DNA of 64,000 nucleotides from Thiohalocapsa halophila (GTDB lineage: Bacteria > Pseudomonadota > Gammaproteobacteria > Chromatiales > Chromatiaceae), in contig NZ_NRRV01000029.1 of the NCBI RefSeq assembly GCF_016583825.1, forward strand, positions 1 to 64,000, in the 5' to 3' direction. The notes under the pieces were generated by a model. The model saw only the letters and a list, made by a program, of their open reading frames with translations. It searched no databases and was not told where the DNA came from. The number at the start of each line of letters is the position of its first letter. Positions within the stretch are counted from its first letter, which is position 1. Made by a program: the position numbers and the translations under genes. Shown piece by piece: positions 1 through 8,875 of the stretch.

Positions 1-39
1 ATCTCTGCCATGCGACGGTTCGGCGCCCGACTCCTCGCA

Positions 40-72
40 GAACCGGACTTGGAGTGTTACACCATCCGGCTC
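40..72 (-). ncRNA. Group II intron domain V
   Basis: The minus strand reads GAGCCGGAT ... AAGTCCGGTTC, a 33-nt hairpin whose lower stem pairs GAGCCGGA with TCCGGTTC. This is the hallmark of the catalytic domain V (typical start GAGCCGTAT, typical end ACGGTTC). It overlaps the last codons and stop of the maturase gene and is followed by a domain VI-like stem. Confidence 0.75.
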
Positions 73-1391
73 CCAGTCTGAGTCTTCCACCAAGGGACGG
101 GGTAGAGGTCGTGGACGATTCGAGCCCTCGGCAGCCACCGGCGAAGATACGCGTCGAACTGCTTCCAGGTGAGCGAGCGCTTCTGGCTACGTCGGTTCAG
201 CCATTTGAACAGCAGGCCGGTCGCGAAGTAGACATAGCTCGAGACCCAGCGGCTGTTGCCGCTGACGCCGTAGTACTGGATGTGTCCGCGCAGATGCCGA
301 GCGAGAAATGCCACCATCGCGTTGCCTCCTTGGGCGCGCATTGCCCGCAGGCGTGCATTGAGGGCCGTGAGCTGCTTGCGTACGCGCTTGCCGTCGCTCT
401 TGCGACCGACGACGAATCGCCCGCGCCGACTGCGGCCCACGTAGTGGGTGAAGCCGAGGAAGCTGAAGGTCCGTGGTCCCTCGTACTCGACGCGCCTGCG
501 GCCCAGCATGGCGCTGCCGAATGCCAGCAGCGCGGTCTTGCTCGGCTCGACTTCCAGGTCGAATTGCGCCAGGCGCTCGGTCATCGCCGCCATGAACGCG
601 CGCGCGTCCGCCTCGTGCTCGAAACAGGCCACATAGTCGTCGGCGTAGCGAATCAAGTAGGCTTTGCCCGTGCAGCTGCGCACGAAACGCTCCTCGAACC
701 ACAGATCCAGGACGTAGTGCAGATAGATGTTGCTGAGCACGGGCGAGACCAGTCCGCCTTGCGGCGTCCCTTCCACGCCGGCCGTGAATGCGCCGTCTTC
801 CATGATGCCGGCCTTCAGAAACCGCCGGATGATCCGCAACAGGTTCGGATCGCCGATGCGGTGCTCCAGAAAGCGCAGCAGGTGGGCATGGGAGACATGG
901 TCGAAGAAGCCTTTGATGTCGGCTTCCACCACCCATTGCGTCCGTTCGTTGGTGATGACCTCGGCCACGCGGCGCAGCGCGTCGTGCGCACTGCGTCCGG
1001 GGCGAAAGCCAAAGGAGCAGTTCCGGAACTCCGGCTCCCAGATGGCCTGCAGGATCAGGCTGAGCCGGTCCTGCACCAGCCGGTCTTCGAAGGCGGGCAC
1101 ACCCAGCGGCCGCATGCGACCGTCCCCTTTCGGAATGTAGGTGCGCCGCGCCGGCTGCGGCCGATAGCCCAGTCGGCGTATCCGCGCCGACAAGTCCTCC
1201 AGGCGCGCCTGCACGCCCTCGGCATAGTCCGCTTTGGTTACCCCATCGATTCCAGGCGCCTTGCGTCCGTCCTGGCGCCCGAAGCTCTCGCGCAACCCGT
1301 CGGGGTCCCCCAGGAGCCCCATCAGGGCGGTGAACCGCGTCTGCGGCTCCTCGCGCGCCTTGAGTGTGAAACGCTCTAGTTTGGTTGTCAC
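57..1391 (-). CDS. ltrA: Group II intron reverse transcriptase/maturase
   Basis: This is the intron-encoded protein that aids splicing and reverse-transcribes the intron RNA during retrohoming. Reverse transcriptase motifs are clear: KAPGIDGV near the start, a FGFRPGRSAHDAL block, GTPQGGLVSPVLSNIYLHY, and the catalytic YADD in LIRYADDYVACF. A maturase (X) domain follows, with HLRGHIQYYGVSGN and a tryptophan-rich tail (LFKWLNRRSQKRS). No HNH endonuclease domain is seen, so it probably lacks second-strand cleavage. The open frame extends to 1469 with an ATG, but the extra N-terminus does not look conserved. A GTG at 1391 giving MTTKLERF is preferred, for about 444 residues. The stop lies inside the domain V hairpin, as is common when the ORF runs into the 3' catalytic RNA. 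No frameshift is visible, so the protein looks intact. Confidence 0.92.
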   Translation of the reverse strand: MTTKLERFTLKAREEPQTRFTALMGLLGDPDGLRESFGRQDGRKAPGIDGVTKADYAEGVQARLEDLSARIRRLGYRPQPARRTYIPKGDGRMRPLGVPAFEDRLVQDRLSLILQAIWEPEFRNCSFGFRPGRSAHDALRRVAEVITNERTQWVVEADIKGFFDHVSHAHLLRFLEHRIGDPNLLRIIRRFLKAGIMEDGAFTAGVEGTPQGGLVSPVLSNIYLHYVLDLWFEERFVRSCTGKAYLIRYADDYVACFEHEADARAFMAAMTERLAQFDLEVEPSKTALLAFGSAMLGRRRVEYEGPRTFSFLGFTHYVGRSRRGRFVVGRKSDGKRVRKQLTALNARLRAMRAQGGNAMVAFLARHLRGHIQYYGVSGNSRWVSSYVYFATGLLFKWLNRRSQKRSLTWKQFDAYLRRWLPRARIVHDLYPVPWWKTQTGSRMV

Positions 1392-1917
1392 GGTCAGAGT
1401 CCTCTCAGCGTAGGGCCGTGTATCACTCTCACGTTGTCTCAGACCGCCACCCCTTTGCTCGACCCGCATTACCAGGCGTCACAGCTCGTATGGGTGGCTC
1501 CGACTTCCACGCACCACCGCCTGCGTCCTCGCTTTTACACTTGTTCGCAGGTGCCCGCCTCCAGCGGACCGATGCGCGGATCTCCCTGGTTACCACGCGC
1601 TCTCGATGTCAGGCTCGACACGGCCTCGGACCCCGGGGAGTACCCACGCCACTCGCCAGAACGCAGCGCGGATTGTTGCCTGCCGGAGGGACAAGCCCGT
1701 CGGCACTCTCCAACGCAAAACTTTTCGGGGCTCTACACCTTCAAGGTCGGCATCACCCGTTACCTTTGCACCTCGCCTGCTTATCTGGCCTACGCATCGA
1801 CACGGCTGTTACCACCCGCGCCGCAAGGCTCGATACTGGGCTCGCGGCTCACGATTACCCAGGCGGGACTCTCACCCGCTAGAACACGCGGCCTTGCCAG
1901 GCCGCACTGACCCCTTT

Positions 1918-3876
1918 TTAGAAGACGAGGTTCAGCATCAGCAGCGAGACGATCAGGAAGAGTACGGTCATGATGCCGCCGGCGCGCATATAGTCCGGCA
2001 CCCGGTAGCCGCCGGGGCCCATGATCAGCGCGTTGACCTGGTGGGTGGGGATAAGGAAGGAGTTGGACGTGGCGATGGCCACGGTGAGCGCAAACACGGC
2101 CGGATTGGCGCCGGCGCCCAGCGCCATGTTCACCGCTAGCGGCACCAGCAGGACGGTGGCGCCGACGTTGGACATCACCAGGGTGAAGAAGGTCGCCAGC
2201 ACCGCCAGCGCCGCCTGGATGACCCAGATGGGCACGTCGCCGAGCGCCGTCAGGGTCTGATCGGCGATCCAGGCCGCGGTGCCCGTCTGCTCCACGGCGA
2301 TGCCGAGTGGAATCAACGAGGCCAGCAGGAACACGGTCTTCCAGCTCACAGCCTCGTAGGCCTCGTCGATAGAGAGCACGCCGGTGAGGATCATGCCGAC
2401 GGCGCCCGTCAACAGGGCCACGGACAGCATCAGGTCCGTGAACAGCACCAGGCTCAGGGTGATGGCGAAGAACAAGAGCGCCAGGGGCACCTTGTGCGGG
2501 CGCAGCTCCTCGTGCGGATATTCGGTGGTGACGACCACGAAGTCGCGATCTTTCTCCAGTCGTGCCAAGTCCATCCAGGTGGTGTGCACCACCAGGGTGT
2601 CGCCCGGCTTGAAGGGCATATCGCGCACGCCGCCCTTCTCGAAGGTCAGGGTGTCGTCGCCGCGGCGGATGGCGAGCACGGAGAGGCCATAGACCTTGCG
2701 CAGCCACAGGTCCCGGGCGGACTTGCCGATGACGCTGGAGCCCGGTGGGATGACGATCTCCGCGATACCCGCCTTGCCGGGCGAGAGGGCATCGGCGAAG
2801 ACCTCGGTCTCGGGCTTCACCTCGACGCCGGTGTCGGCGACGAAGGCGTCGAAGGGCTCTTGGCCGCCGAGCAGGCCCAGGAAGGTGCCGGCCTCGATGC
2901 CAACGCTACGGTCCACGCCGGCGGAGCCGAGGCGTACGCCGTCGCCCTTCTCCACGGCGGCCACGCGCACGTGCCAGCGCCGCTCCATGGCGTCGACGCT
3001 GGTACCCACCAGGGGACTGTCCGGCGGCACCCGGACCTCCCGCACCGTGAAGTCGCTGAAGCCGTAGGTCTCGCCGTAGTACTGGCTGGGGTCCGTGGCC
3101 TCGATGAGGTCCGTGCCGCGGGACGGCAGCACCAGGCGCCCGAACACCACGAAATAGACGATGCCCGCCGCCAGCAACGCCAGACCGATGGGCGTGACGT
3201 CGAAGAGCTCGAAGGTCCCCATCGGCGCCACGCCCTCCGGCAGGGACTGGTTGGAGGTGCGAATCAGGTCATTCAGCAGGATGAGCGGGCTCGAGCCCAC
3301 CATGGTCATGGTGCCGCCGAGGATGGCGCAGAAGCCCATGGGCATCAGCAGCCGGCTCATGGGCAGGCGCGTGCGCGCGGAGATGCGGCTCACCACCGGC
3401 AGGAACAGCGCCGCCGCGCCGACGTTCTGCATGAAGGAGGAGATCACGCCGACGGTGCCGGAGATCAGCGGGATGATGCGCGCCTCGGTGCTACCGCCCA
3501 CGCGCATGATGAAGCTCGCCACCTGCGACATGATGCCGGTCTTGTCGAGCCCCGCGCCGATGATCATCACCGCGATGATGGAAATCACGGCGTTGGACGC
3601 GAAGCCGTCGAAGAGGTTGCTGACGGGCACCAAGCCCGCATCCAGGCCCATCACCGGCGCGAACAGCGTCGTCAGCCCCAGCAGCACCATGACCGTGACG
3701 GCGGCGACGTCCACGCCCACCACCTCGAAGGCGAACAAGAAAATAGTCAGTGTCAGGATGGCCATGACCCAGGCCATCTCCACCGAGGGCACCTGCCCCG
3801 CCATCCAGATGGCGAACAGCGCGAAGGCGGCGGCGGCGAAGTCCTGCAACGTCAGGTGCCGGAAGAATGCGGACAT
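1918..3876 (-). CDS. SLC13/DASS-family permease with two TrkA-C domains
   Basis: This is an inner-membrane anion transporter of the divalent anion:sodium symporter group. Bacterial members with this layout move sulfate or dicarboxylates, but the substrate here cannot be read from sequence. The 652 residues hold an N-terminal hydrophobic half with many helices (about 1-260), two soluble RCK_C/TrkA-C domains (about 275-345, VREVRVPPDSPLVG; about 365-445, EIVIPPGSSVIGKSARDL), then a second hydrophobic half (about 455-652). The segment MQNVGAAALFLPVV in the first half and MSNVGATVLLVPLA in the second are the internally repeated substrate-site motifs of the family. The gene stands alone. Its stop is 10 bp from the group II intron, so its natural terminator has probably been displaced. 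In a sulfur oxidiser sulfate export or import is plausible, but that is inference. Confidence 0.88.
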   Translation of the reverse strand: MSAFFRHLTLQDFAAAAFALFAIWMAGQVPSVEMAWVMAILTLTIFLFAFEVVGVDVAAVTVMVLLGLTTLFAPVMGLDAGLVPVSNLFDGFASNAVISIIAVMIIGAGLDKTGIMSQVASFIMRVGGSTEARIIPLISGTVGVISSFMQNVGAAALFLPVVSRISARTRLPMSRLLMPMGFCAILGGTMTMVGSSPLILLNDLIRTSNQSLPEGVAPMGTFELFDVTPIGLALLAAGIVYFVVFGRLVLPSRGTDLIEATDPSQYYGETYGFSDFTVREVRVPPDSPLVGTSVDAMERRWHVRVAAVEKGDGVRLGSAGVDRSVGIEAGTFLGLLGGQEPFDAFVADTGVEVKPETEVFADALSPGKAGIAEIVIPPGSSVIGKSARDLWLRKVYGLSVLAIRRGDDTLTFEKGGVRDMPFKPGDTLVVHTTWMDLARLEKDRDFVVVTTEYPHEELRPHKVPLALLFFAITLSLVLFTDLMLSVALLTGAVGMILTGVLSIDEAYEAVSWKTVFLLASLIPLGIAVEQTGTAAWIADQTLTALGDVPIWVIQAALAVLATFFTLVMSNVGATVLLVPLAVNMALGAGANPAVFALTVAIATSNSFLIPTHQVNALIMGPGGYRVPDYMRAGGIMTVLFLIVSLLMLNLVF

Positions 3877-4323
3877 GGGCTGACCTCGTTCGTCGTGCTG
3901 CGGGCTTGTCGTTGTCCGGGCGCCTGTGCCGGCCGGGATGCCAGTCGCCCGCGCTCGGCCGAGCGGATGCCGGCGTGCAACGGATGGTGCGCGAGCCGAC
4001 GCCCGCTGGTGCTACCTGGTCTGGCGGCACTCGGGCCAGAGCCTTGCGGGGCTGCCGCCGGTCCCGTAGCTCAAAGCCAGCCATCTTAACTTAAGCGACC
4101 GCTGATGATCCGCCTGCTGGAATCGACTTCGCCCACCCAAAGCACAGGTTTGGCCACAGGCCGAGGCCCATGCAACGGCGAGGCCGCGAGCGCGCGACGT
4201 TGAACCCCCGCAAACCCTCGCCTAGTATCCAGTCAGGGGCGGAGCCGGGCGGCCCGCAACAGCGGCAAGCCGCATTGCCTCCAGGCCCGGCCCCAGTCGC
4301 AACCCTCCACTGGTACGCAAGCG
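3877..4323. other. Intergenic region without a recognised gene
   Basis: This 447-bp gap lies between two divergently transcribed genes (permease leftwards, globin rightwards). Open frames here are extensions or antisense of the permease frame. It must hold both promoters, but I see no clear -35/-10 pair, repeat or RNA gene. Confidence 0.5.
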
Positions 4324-4740
4324 ATGAATCCGCAAACCGCCGCCCTGGTGCGCGATACCTGGGCCGAGATCGTGCCGATGCGCAAGCAGGTCTGCGCTGA
4401 CTTCTATCAGCGGCTGTTCACCCGCTATCCGGAGCTGCGCCCGCTGTTCAAGGGGAACATCGAGCGGCAGACGGCACTGTTCGTGACCATGCTCAACACC
4501 GTGGTGAGCGCACTGGACAATCCGAAACCGGTGGTGCCCCTGATCAAGGCGGTGGGCGCCCGTCACGCGGACTATGGCGTCGAGGATGCGGACTACGACA
4601 AGTTCGCCGCCGTACTGCTGGATAGCTTCGCCGATGCCCTGGGCGCGCGCTTCACCCCGCAGGTGCGCCGCGCCTGGGCCGAGGTCTATGCGGAGCTCTC
4701 GGCCACCATGCGCCAGGGAGCCGAAGAAGCCGTCGATTGA
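4324..4740 (+). CDS. Single-domain bacterial globin
   Basis: This 138-residue protein matches the globin domain of flavohemoglobins and single-domain bacterial hemoglobins, without the reductase part. Helix B carries FYQRLF (Tyr28 is the likely B10 tyrosine), the CD corner has Phe42 in LFKG, Gln49 in IERQTALF fits distal E7, and His81 in GARHADYGV is the proximal heme ligand. The Tyr/Gln distal pair is typical of globins that bind oxygen tightly and detoxify nitric oxide. The protein has no signal peptide and should be cytoplasmic. It is followed after about 96 bp by feoA and feoB, so a link to iron or nitric oxide stress is reasonable inference. A separate reductase would be needed to recycle the heme; none is seen in the window. 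Confidence 0.88.
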   Translation: MNPQTAALVRDTWAEIVPMRKQVCADFYQRLFTRYPELRPLFKGNIERQTALFVTMLNTVVSALDNPKPVVPLIKAVGARHADYGVEDADYDKFAAVLLDSFADALGARFTPQVRRAWAEVYAELSATMRQGAEEAVD

Positions 4741-4836
4741 CGCAGCGCAGCAATCCGGCAATTGTCATTCACGCTCACCGCTCGGCGTACTAGCATCATT
4801 AAGAAGCGTTCGCATTTTCCTTCGGACCGACCTCTG

Positions 4837-5145
4837 ATGCAGCAATCCGTCTCCTTCACCCCGAGCACCACCACCGATCCCGATGCCATGGGCCTCGGTC
4901 GCCTGCCGCCCGGCGTCAGCGCAAGACTTCAGGCGATCCAGGGCGGGCGACAGCTCCAGCGCAAGCTCGGTGCGCTGGGACTGCGCGTGGGCAGCGAGCT
5001 GCGGGTGGAGCACCGGCGTGGCCGCGGGCTCGTCGTCGCCGCCGGTGCGAGCCGGGTTGCCCTTGGCGGCGGCATCGTCGACAAGCTGCTGGTGGTCCCG
5101 TTGCCTGAGGATTCGGGCGGCAACACCGCTGCCGCGGCCAGCTGA
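4837..5145 (+). CDS. feoA: Ferrous iron transport protein A (FeoA)
   Basis: This is a small cytosolic SH3-like partner of FeoB. The C-terminal 75 residues fit FeoA: GRLPPGVSARLQAIQGG, RKLGALGLRVGSELRVEHR and a final hydrophobic strand LGGGIVDKLLVVPL. The frame is open from 4762. The ATG at 4837 gives a 102-residue protein, still a little longer than usual; the ATG at 4888 (MGLGRLPPG) would give the family length. The gene precedes feoB by 136 bp, and no FeoC was found. A Fur-regulated promoter would be expected upstream, but no convincing Fur box is visible. Confidence 0.85.
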   Translation: MQQSVSFTPSTTTDPDAMGLGRLPPGVSARLQAIQGGRQLQRKLGALGLRVGSELRVEHRRGRGLVVAAGASRVALGGGIVDKLLVVPLPEDSGGNTAAAAS

Positions 5146-5281
5146 CCGGCGCGCAGTCCAGCGCTCGGCGGTAGAGAGGCGCCGGACGGCGCCACTGCCA
5201 AAAAGCGCCCGTCTGCCGCCCACCGACCCTCTCCTGCGCCGGGGTGCCACCGGCGTCGACGCTCTCGGAAGTACTCGCCCC

Positions 5282-7654
5282 ATGCCCGACGCCCCAACGC
5301 CCGCCGGCCCGCTCACCTTCGCCATCGCCGGCAACCCCAACTGCGGCAAATCCGCGCTGTTCAATGCGCTGACGGGCATCCGCCAGACCACCGGCAACTG
5401 GCCGGGGGTCACCGTGGAGCGCCGCGAAGGCCGCGCCGAGCTGGACGGCCGCCCGGTGCGGGTCGTGGACCTGCCGGGCATCTACTCGCTCGATGCCAGC
5501 TCCCTGGACGAGCGCGTCACCCGCGACTACCTGCTCTCCCGCGAAGCGGACCTGGTGGTGAACGTGCTGGACGCCACCAACCTGGAGCGCCACCTGTACC
5601 TGACGGTGCAGCTGCTGGAGATGGGCGTGCCCGTGGTGGTGGCGCTCAACATGATGGACGTGGCAGCCAAGCGCGGCATCGACATCGATACCGCATTGCT
5701 CGGCGAGCGCCTGGGCTGCCCGGTGGTGCCGGTGGTGGCGGTCGCCAAGCAGGGCATCACCGAGCTGAGCGCCCGGGCGCTCGGGGTGGTGGACGGCCGC
5801 GAGCGCGGCGGCTTCCCGCTGGGGCACGAGGAGATCGTCGACCAGGCCGTGAGCGAGCTCGCGGCGGGCTACACCGCCGCGGGCGCGAACGGCAACGCCC
5901 GCTGGCTGGGCCTGAAGCTGCTGGAAGAGGACGACGCCGCCCGGGCGCTGGCCGGCGGGCCATTACTGGAGCAGGCGGCACACTGGCGCACCGCCATCGC
6001 CGAGCGCGCCGGCGAGGACGCGGATGCCTATATCGCCGACACCCGCTTCGGCCACGCCCATGCCCTGGCCCGAGGCGCCATGCGCCGGCGCGGCGGCGCC
6101 GGCGGCAACCTCTCGGACGCCATCGACCGGGTGGTGCTGAGCCGCCTGTGGGGCATCCCGCTGTTCCTGGCGGTGATGTATCTGATGTTCGTATTCACCA
6201 TCAGCATCGGCGGCGCCTTCATCGACTTCTTCGACGGCGCCGCCCAGGCGCTCTTCGTCGACGGGCTGGGCGCCGTACTGACGAACCTCGGCGCGCCGCC
6301 GGTGCTGCGCCTGGTGCTGGCCGAGGGCATCGGCGGCGGCCTCACGGTGGTGGCCACCTTCATCCCCATCATCGCGAGCCTGTACATCTTCCTGTCGGCG
6401 TTGGAGGACTCGGGCTACATGGCCCGCGCCGCCTTCGTCATGGACCGGGCCATGCGCGCCATCGGCCTGCCGGGCAAGGCCTTCGTACCGCTCATCGTCG
6501 GCTTCGGATGCAATGTGCCGGCGGTGATGGCCACCCGCACCCTGGAGCGCGAGCGCGAGCGCAAGCTCACCATCCTGATGAACCCCTTCATGTCCTGCGG
6601 CGCCCGGCTGCCGGTGTACGTGCTATTCGCGGCCGCCTTCTTCCCGCACCAGGGCCAGAACGTGGTGTTCGCGCTCTATCTCACCGGCATCGCGGTGGCC
6701 CTGCTGACCGGGCTGGTGATGAAGCGCACCCTGCTGTCGGGCACCAGCACCGGCTTCATGATGGAGCTGCCGCCCTATCACAGACCCACGCTGCGCGGCG
6801 TGCTGCTGCGCACCTGGGATCGGGTCAAGCTCTTCCTGCGCGATGCGGGCAAGGTCATCGTCGTGATGGTGCTGGCGCTGAATCTGCTCGGCTCCATCGG
6901 CACCGACGGCAGCCTCGGCGAAACCGACAGCGACGCGTCGGTCCTGGCGGCGGCCAGCCGCACGGCGACGCCGTTGTTCGCGCCCATGGGCATCCAGGCG
7001 GACAACTGGCCCGCGGTGCTCGGCATCTTCTCCGGCGTGCTCGCCAAGGAGGTCATCGTCGGGACGCTGGATGCCATGTACGGGCGCATCGCCGCGGACG
7101 AGCGGGCGGCGAGCCAGGCAACGGGCGCCGGCGAAGCGCCCGCCGCCGACACCGGCTACGACCTGGGCGCCGCGCTGACCGCCGCCGCCGCCACCGTGCC
7201 GGCCAACTTCGCCGGCGTGGTGCGCAGTCTCACCGATCCCCTCGGTCTCGGCGTCGGCGACCTCAGCGACCGCGCCGGCGTCGGCGCCGAGCAGGGCGTG
7301 CAGGCCGGCACCTTCGGCGCCATGGAGGCCCGTTTCGACGGTCGCGCCGGCGCCTTCGCCTATCTGCTGTTCGTGCTGCTGTACTTCCCCTGCGTGGCCA
7401 CGCTGGCGGCCGTGGTGCGCGAGACCGGCGCCGCCTGGGCCACCTTCGTCGCCGCCTGGACCACCGGCATCGCCTTCATCACCGCCACGGCGTTCTACCA
7501 GGCCGCGACCTTCTCCCGGCACCCGACAACAGCATCACTCTGGCTCGGCGGCATGCTCGCGGTGCTGGTGGCCGTGTTCATCGGGCTGCGCATCTGGGCG
7601 CGGCGTGGTGGGGATGGCGAGCGCCCGCCCACACCGGCGGAGGCAACGGGCTGA
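5282..7654 (+). CDS. feoB: Ferrous iron transporter FeoB
   Basis: This is the inner-membrane Fe(II) importer with an N-terminal G protein. From the ATG at 5282 the protein has 790 residues, normal for FeoB. The G domain shows G1 GNPNCGKSALFN, the TTGNWPGVTVE switch region, G3 DLPG and G4 NMMD. After a helical spacer, the membrane part begins near residue 285 and carries two Gate-type halves with conserved cysteines in GFGCNVPAVMATRTLE and MNPFMSCGARLPVY. A long loop rich in Ala and Gly (around residues 600-690) separates the last helices. The same frame is open upstream to 4883 through feoA in another register, but the G1 motif fixes the true start near 5282. It is transcribed with feoA. Confidence 0.95.
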   Translation: MPDAPTPAGPLTFAIAGNPNCGKSALFNALTGIRQTTGNWPGVTVERREGRAELDGRPVRVVDLPGIYSLDASSLDERVTRDYLLSREADLVVNVLDATNLERHLYLTVQLLEMGVPVVVALNMMDVAAKRGIDIDTALLGERLGCPVVPVVAVAKQGITELSARALGVVDGRERGGFPLGHEEIVDQAVSELAAGYTAAGANGNARWLGLKLLEEDDAARALAGGPLLEQAAHWRTAIAERAGEDADAYIADTRFGHAHALARGAMRRRGGAGGNLSDAIDRVVLSRLWGIPLFLAVMYLMFVFTISIGGAFIDFFDGAAQALFVDGLGAVLTNLGAPPVLRLVLAEGIGGGLTVVATFIPIIASLYIFLSALEDSGYMARAAFVMDRAMRAIGLPGKAFVPLIVGFGCNVPAVMATRTLERERERKLTILMNPFMSCGARLPVYVLFAAAFFPHQGQNVVFALYLTGIAVALLTGLVMKRTLLSGTSTGFMMELPPYHRPTLRGVLLRTWDRVKLFLRDAGKVIVVMVLALNLLGSIGTDGSLGETDSDASVLAAASRTATPLFAPMGIQADNWPAVLGIFSGVLAKEVIVGTLDAMYGRIAADERAASQATGAGEAPAADTGYDLGAALTAAAATVPANFAGVVRSLTDPLGLGVGDLSDRAGVGAEQGVQAGTFGAMEARFDGRAGAFAYLLFVLLYFPCVATLAAVVRETGAAWATFVAAWTTGIAFITATAFYQAATFSRHPTTASLWLGGMLAVLVAVFIGLRIWARRGGDGERPPTPAEATG

Positions 7655-7744
7655 GCGCAGCGCTCACGGCCGCACGCTTGGGCTTCACGCCACGGCGCAA
7701 CGGGCAGTGGCGCGACGGCACCCAAGTCACGCGCGTTGCCCGCC

Positions 7745-7777
7745 GTAGGTCGGCGCTGAGCGGCAGCGAAGCCCGAC
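7745..7777. repeat. REP-like repeat, family B
   Basis: A 33-bp element starts GTAGGTCGG and ends CAGCGAAGCCCGAC, with internal dyad GTCGG/CCGAC. Close copies occur at 57345-57376 and, inverted, at 57492-57520. It lies downstream of feoB in a 243-bp gap. Confidence 0.65.
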
Positions 7778-7897
7778 AGCCGCGCCCCTTGAGTCAAGAC
7801 ACTGGAGCTGAACGCCTGCGCCCGGTGCACCACTTTGGAAGTCGCGAGCTGGCCGCGGGTACGCCCATTTCAGTCGGCGTCCTGGGTTCGGCGGACT

Positions 7898-8181
7898 TCA
7901 GTCCGCCGCTGGCGAAGGGTCGCCTGGCCTCAGGCTTTCCGCAGTGTTGCGCTGGTCCATGCCAGCGTCGCCGAAGGGGTTGATCAGCTCAAGCCCGCAG
8001 GCTTCGAAGTCCTTGACGTTGCGCGTTGCCAGCGCGCAGCTGTTGACCACGGCGACGGCGGCGATCTGCCCGTCGTGAAGTGGAGCGTTGCCGCATCCTG
8101 CGCGTTGAGCCACGTCCTGACTGCGGGCGCCGGCGGCGATGTCATAAACTCCGAGACAATGTTTGTATCGAGGATGATCAT
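7898..8181 (-). pseudogene. Broken PIN-domain toxin (FitB/VapC type)
   Basis: The N-terminus from 8181 (MIILDTNIVSEFMTSPPAP) is a classic PIN-domain start with the first catalytic Asp. About 35 codons in (near 8070-8085) the frame changes, and a second frame continues with DGQIAAVAVVNSCALATRNVKDF and ends LELINPFG, the classic C-terminus of FitB toxins. Comparison with the normal length of about 140 residues indicates that roughly 60 residues of the middle are missing, including the conserved central Glu, and that the reading frame is shifted at the junction. The toxin should therefore be inactive. Its ATG lies about 50 bp after the antitoxin stop, so the pair was once an operon. The deletion model is inferred from family knowledge; a sequencing error alone would not remove this many residues. 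Confidence 0.75.
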
Positions 8182-8230
8182 GGCCGCGCTCCTTACCAAT
8201 AGCCCGGATGGATGCGACCACAACTCGGTG

Positions 8231-8482
8231 TCAGTTGCGCTCGTGCGGATCAGCGAAGCCGAGCGGCTCGGTGGTTTCACGCTCGGGGAGGTGCAACGGC
8301 TCCCCTCCGTAGGCGGGGCTGAACAGGTCGACTGCCAAGTCGCCGACACGCGCTGGCGTTTCCACGGCCTGCTGAATGATGCGGCGGACCTCCTCTTCCA
8401 TCGACACGCCGTGCTCGGCGGCGCGGACGCGCAGTCGGCTGATGGTGTTATCGTCGAGCTTGCGAATACTAAGACTGGCCAT
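8231..8482 (-). CDS. FitA/VapB-type antitoxin, ribbon-helix-helix
   Basis: This 83-residue protein begins MASLSIRKLDDNTISRLRVRA, the typical ribbon-helix-helix DNA-binding start of FitA-like antitoxins, followed by EHGVSMEEEVRRIIQQAV. Its C-terminal half would wrap the PIN toxin. It appears intact while the downstream toxin is broken, so it may persist as an orphan antitoxin or autorepressor. The operon's promoter should lie just above 8482. Confidence 0.82.
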   Translation of the reverse strand: MASLSIRKLDDNTISRLRVRAAEHGVSMEEEVRRIIQQAVETPARVGDLAVDLFSPAYGGEPLHLPERETTEPLGFADPHERN

Positions 8483-8875
8483 GGGTGGGATGATCTTGAT
8501 CAGTTTGCCTTTGCCTCGGCAGGCTAGCGTACGCTGGCATCGCTATCAACGACTGCTTTTTGCTGGCAGGGGCTCGGCGCTGAGGGCGGAGCCTTTGCTC
8601 CCGCGTCATCCGACCGCTACTGCCATCCGGCATCGCTCTCCGTAGTTCGCTGTCCGCGATCACTGTGTGCCGAGCGACCAATCCAGAAACATCGGCCCGT
8701 CTCGTTGCCGTCGTTGCGCCATGGCGTCCGTCGCGTGACGCAAACATCGCGCTCGCCCCGCGACAGAGCACGGCATCGCCTGCCCAAGCCCCGCCGACAT
8801 CTCTGATATTCTTGAGCGTTTTCCGCCCCCGGCCGGAGCCGGCGGCAGCGGCCGTTGGCCTGAGGAAGTATCGCC
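8483..8875. other. Intergenic region upstream of ileS
   Basis: This 393-bp gap separates the divergent antitoxin gene and ileS. Short open frames in it show no family features. A GAGGAAG purine stretch sits just before the GTG start of ileS. No T-box, tRNA or hairpin with a T-run was found. Confidence 0.45.

Larger units (their letters stand above)
10..1907 (-). mobile_element. Group II intron, apparently complete, with maturase ORF
   Basis: Read on the minus strand, the element begins at 1907 with GTGCG, the conserved group II 5' end, followed within 40 nt by a short stem of the GCGGGTGAGAGTCCCGC type that is common near the start of bacterial intron domain I. It contains a reverse transcriptase/maturase ORF and, at its end, a domain V-like hairpin and a domain VI-like stem (TGCGA pairing with TCGCA) that finishes in ..CAT near position 10, fitting the AY 3' end. 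The length of about 1.9 kb is usual for an ORF-bearing bacterial intron. The 5' exon is the end of the SLC13 transporter gene: only 10 bp separate its TAA stop from the intron. Both boundaries are read by eye and may be off by a few bases. Confidence 0.8.

Noticed and set aside
54-1379. 441-residue plus-strand open frame
   Set aside because: Antisense of the intron maturase.
2494-4089. 531-residue plus-strand open frame
   Set aside because: Antisense to the SLC13 permease and rich in His, Asp and Arg; typical GC-rich shadow.
4741-4836. Possible Fur box upstream of feoA
   Set aside because: AATTGTCATTC and TAGCATCATTAAG only weakly resemble the 19-bp consensus; no dyad is convincing.
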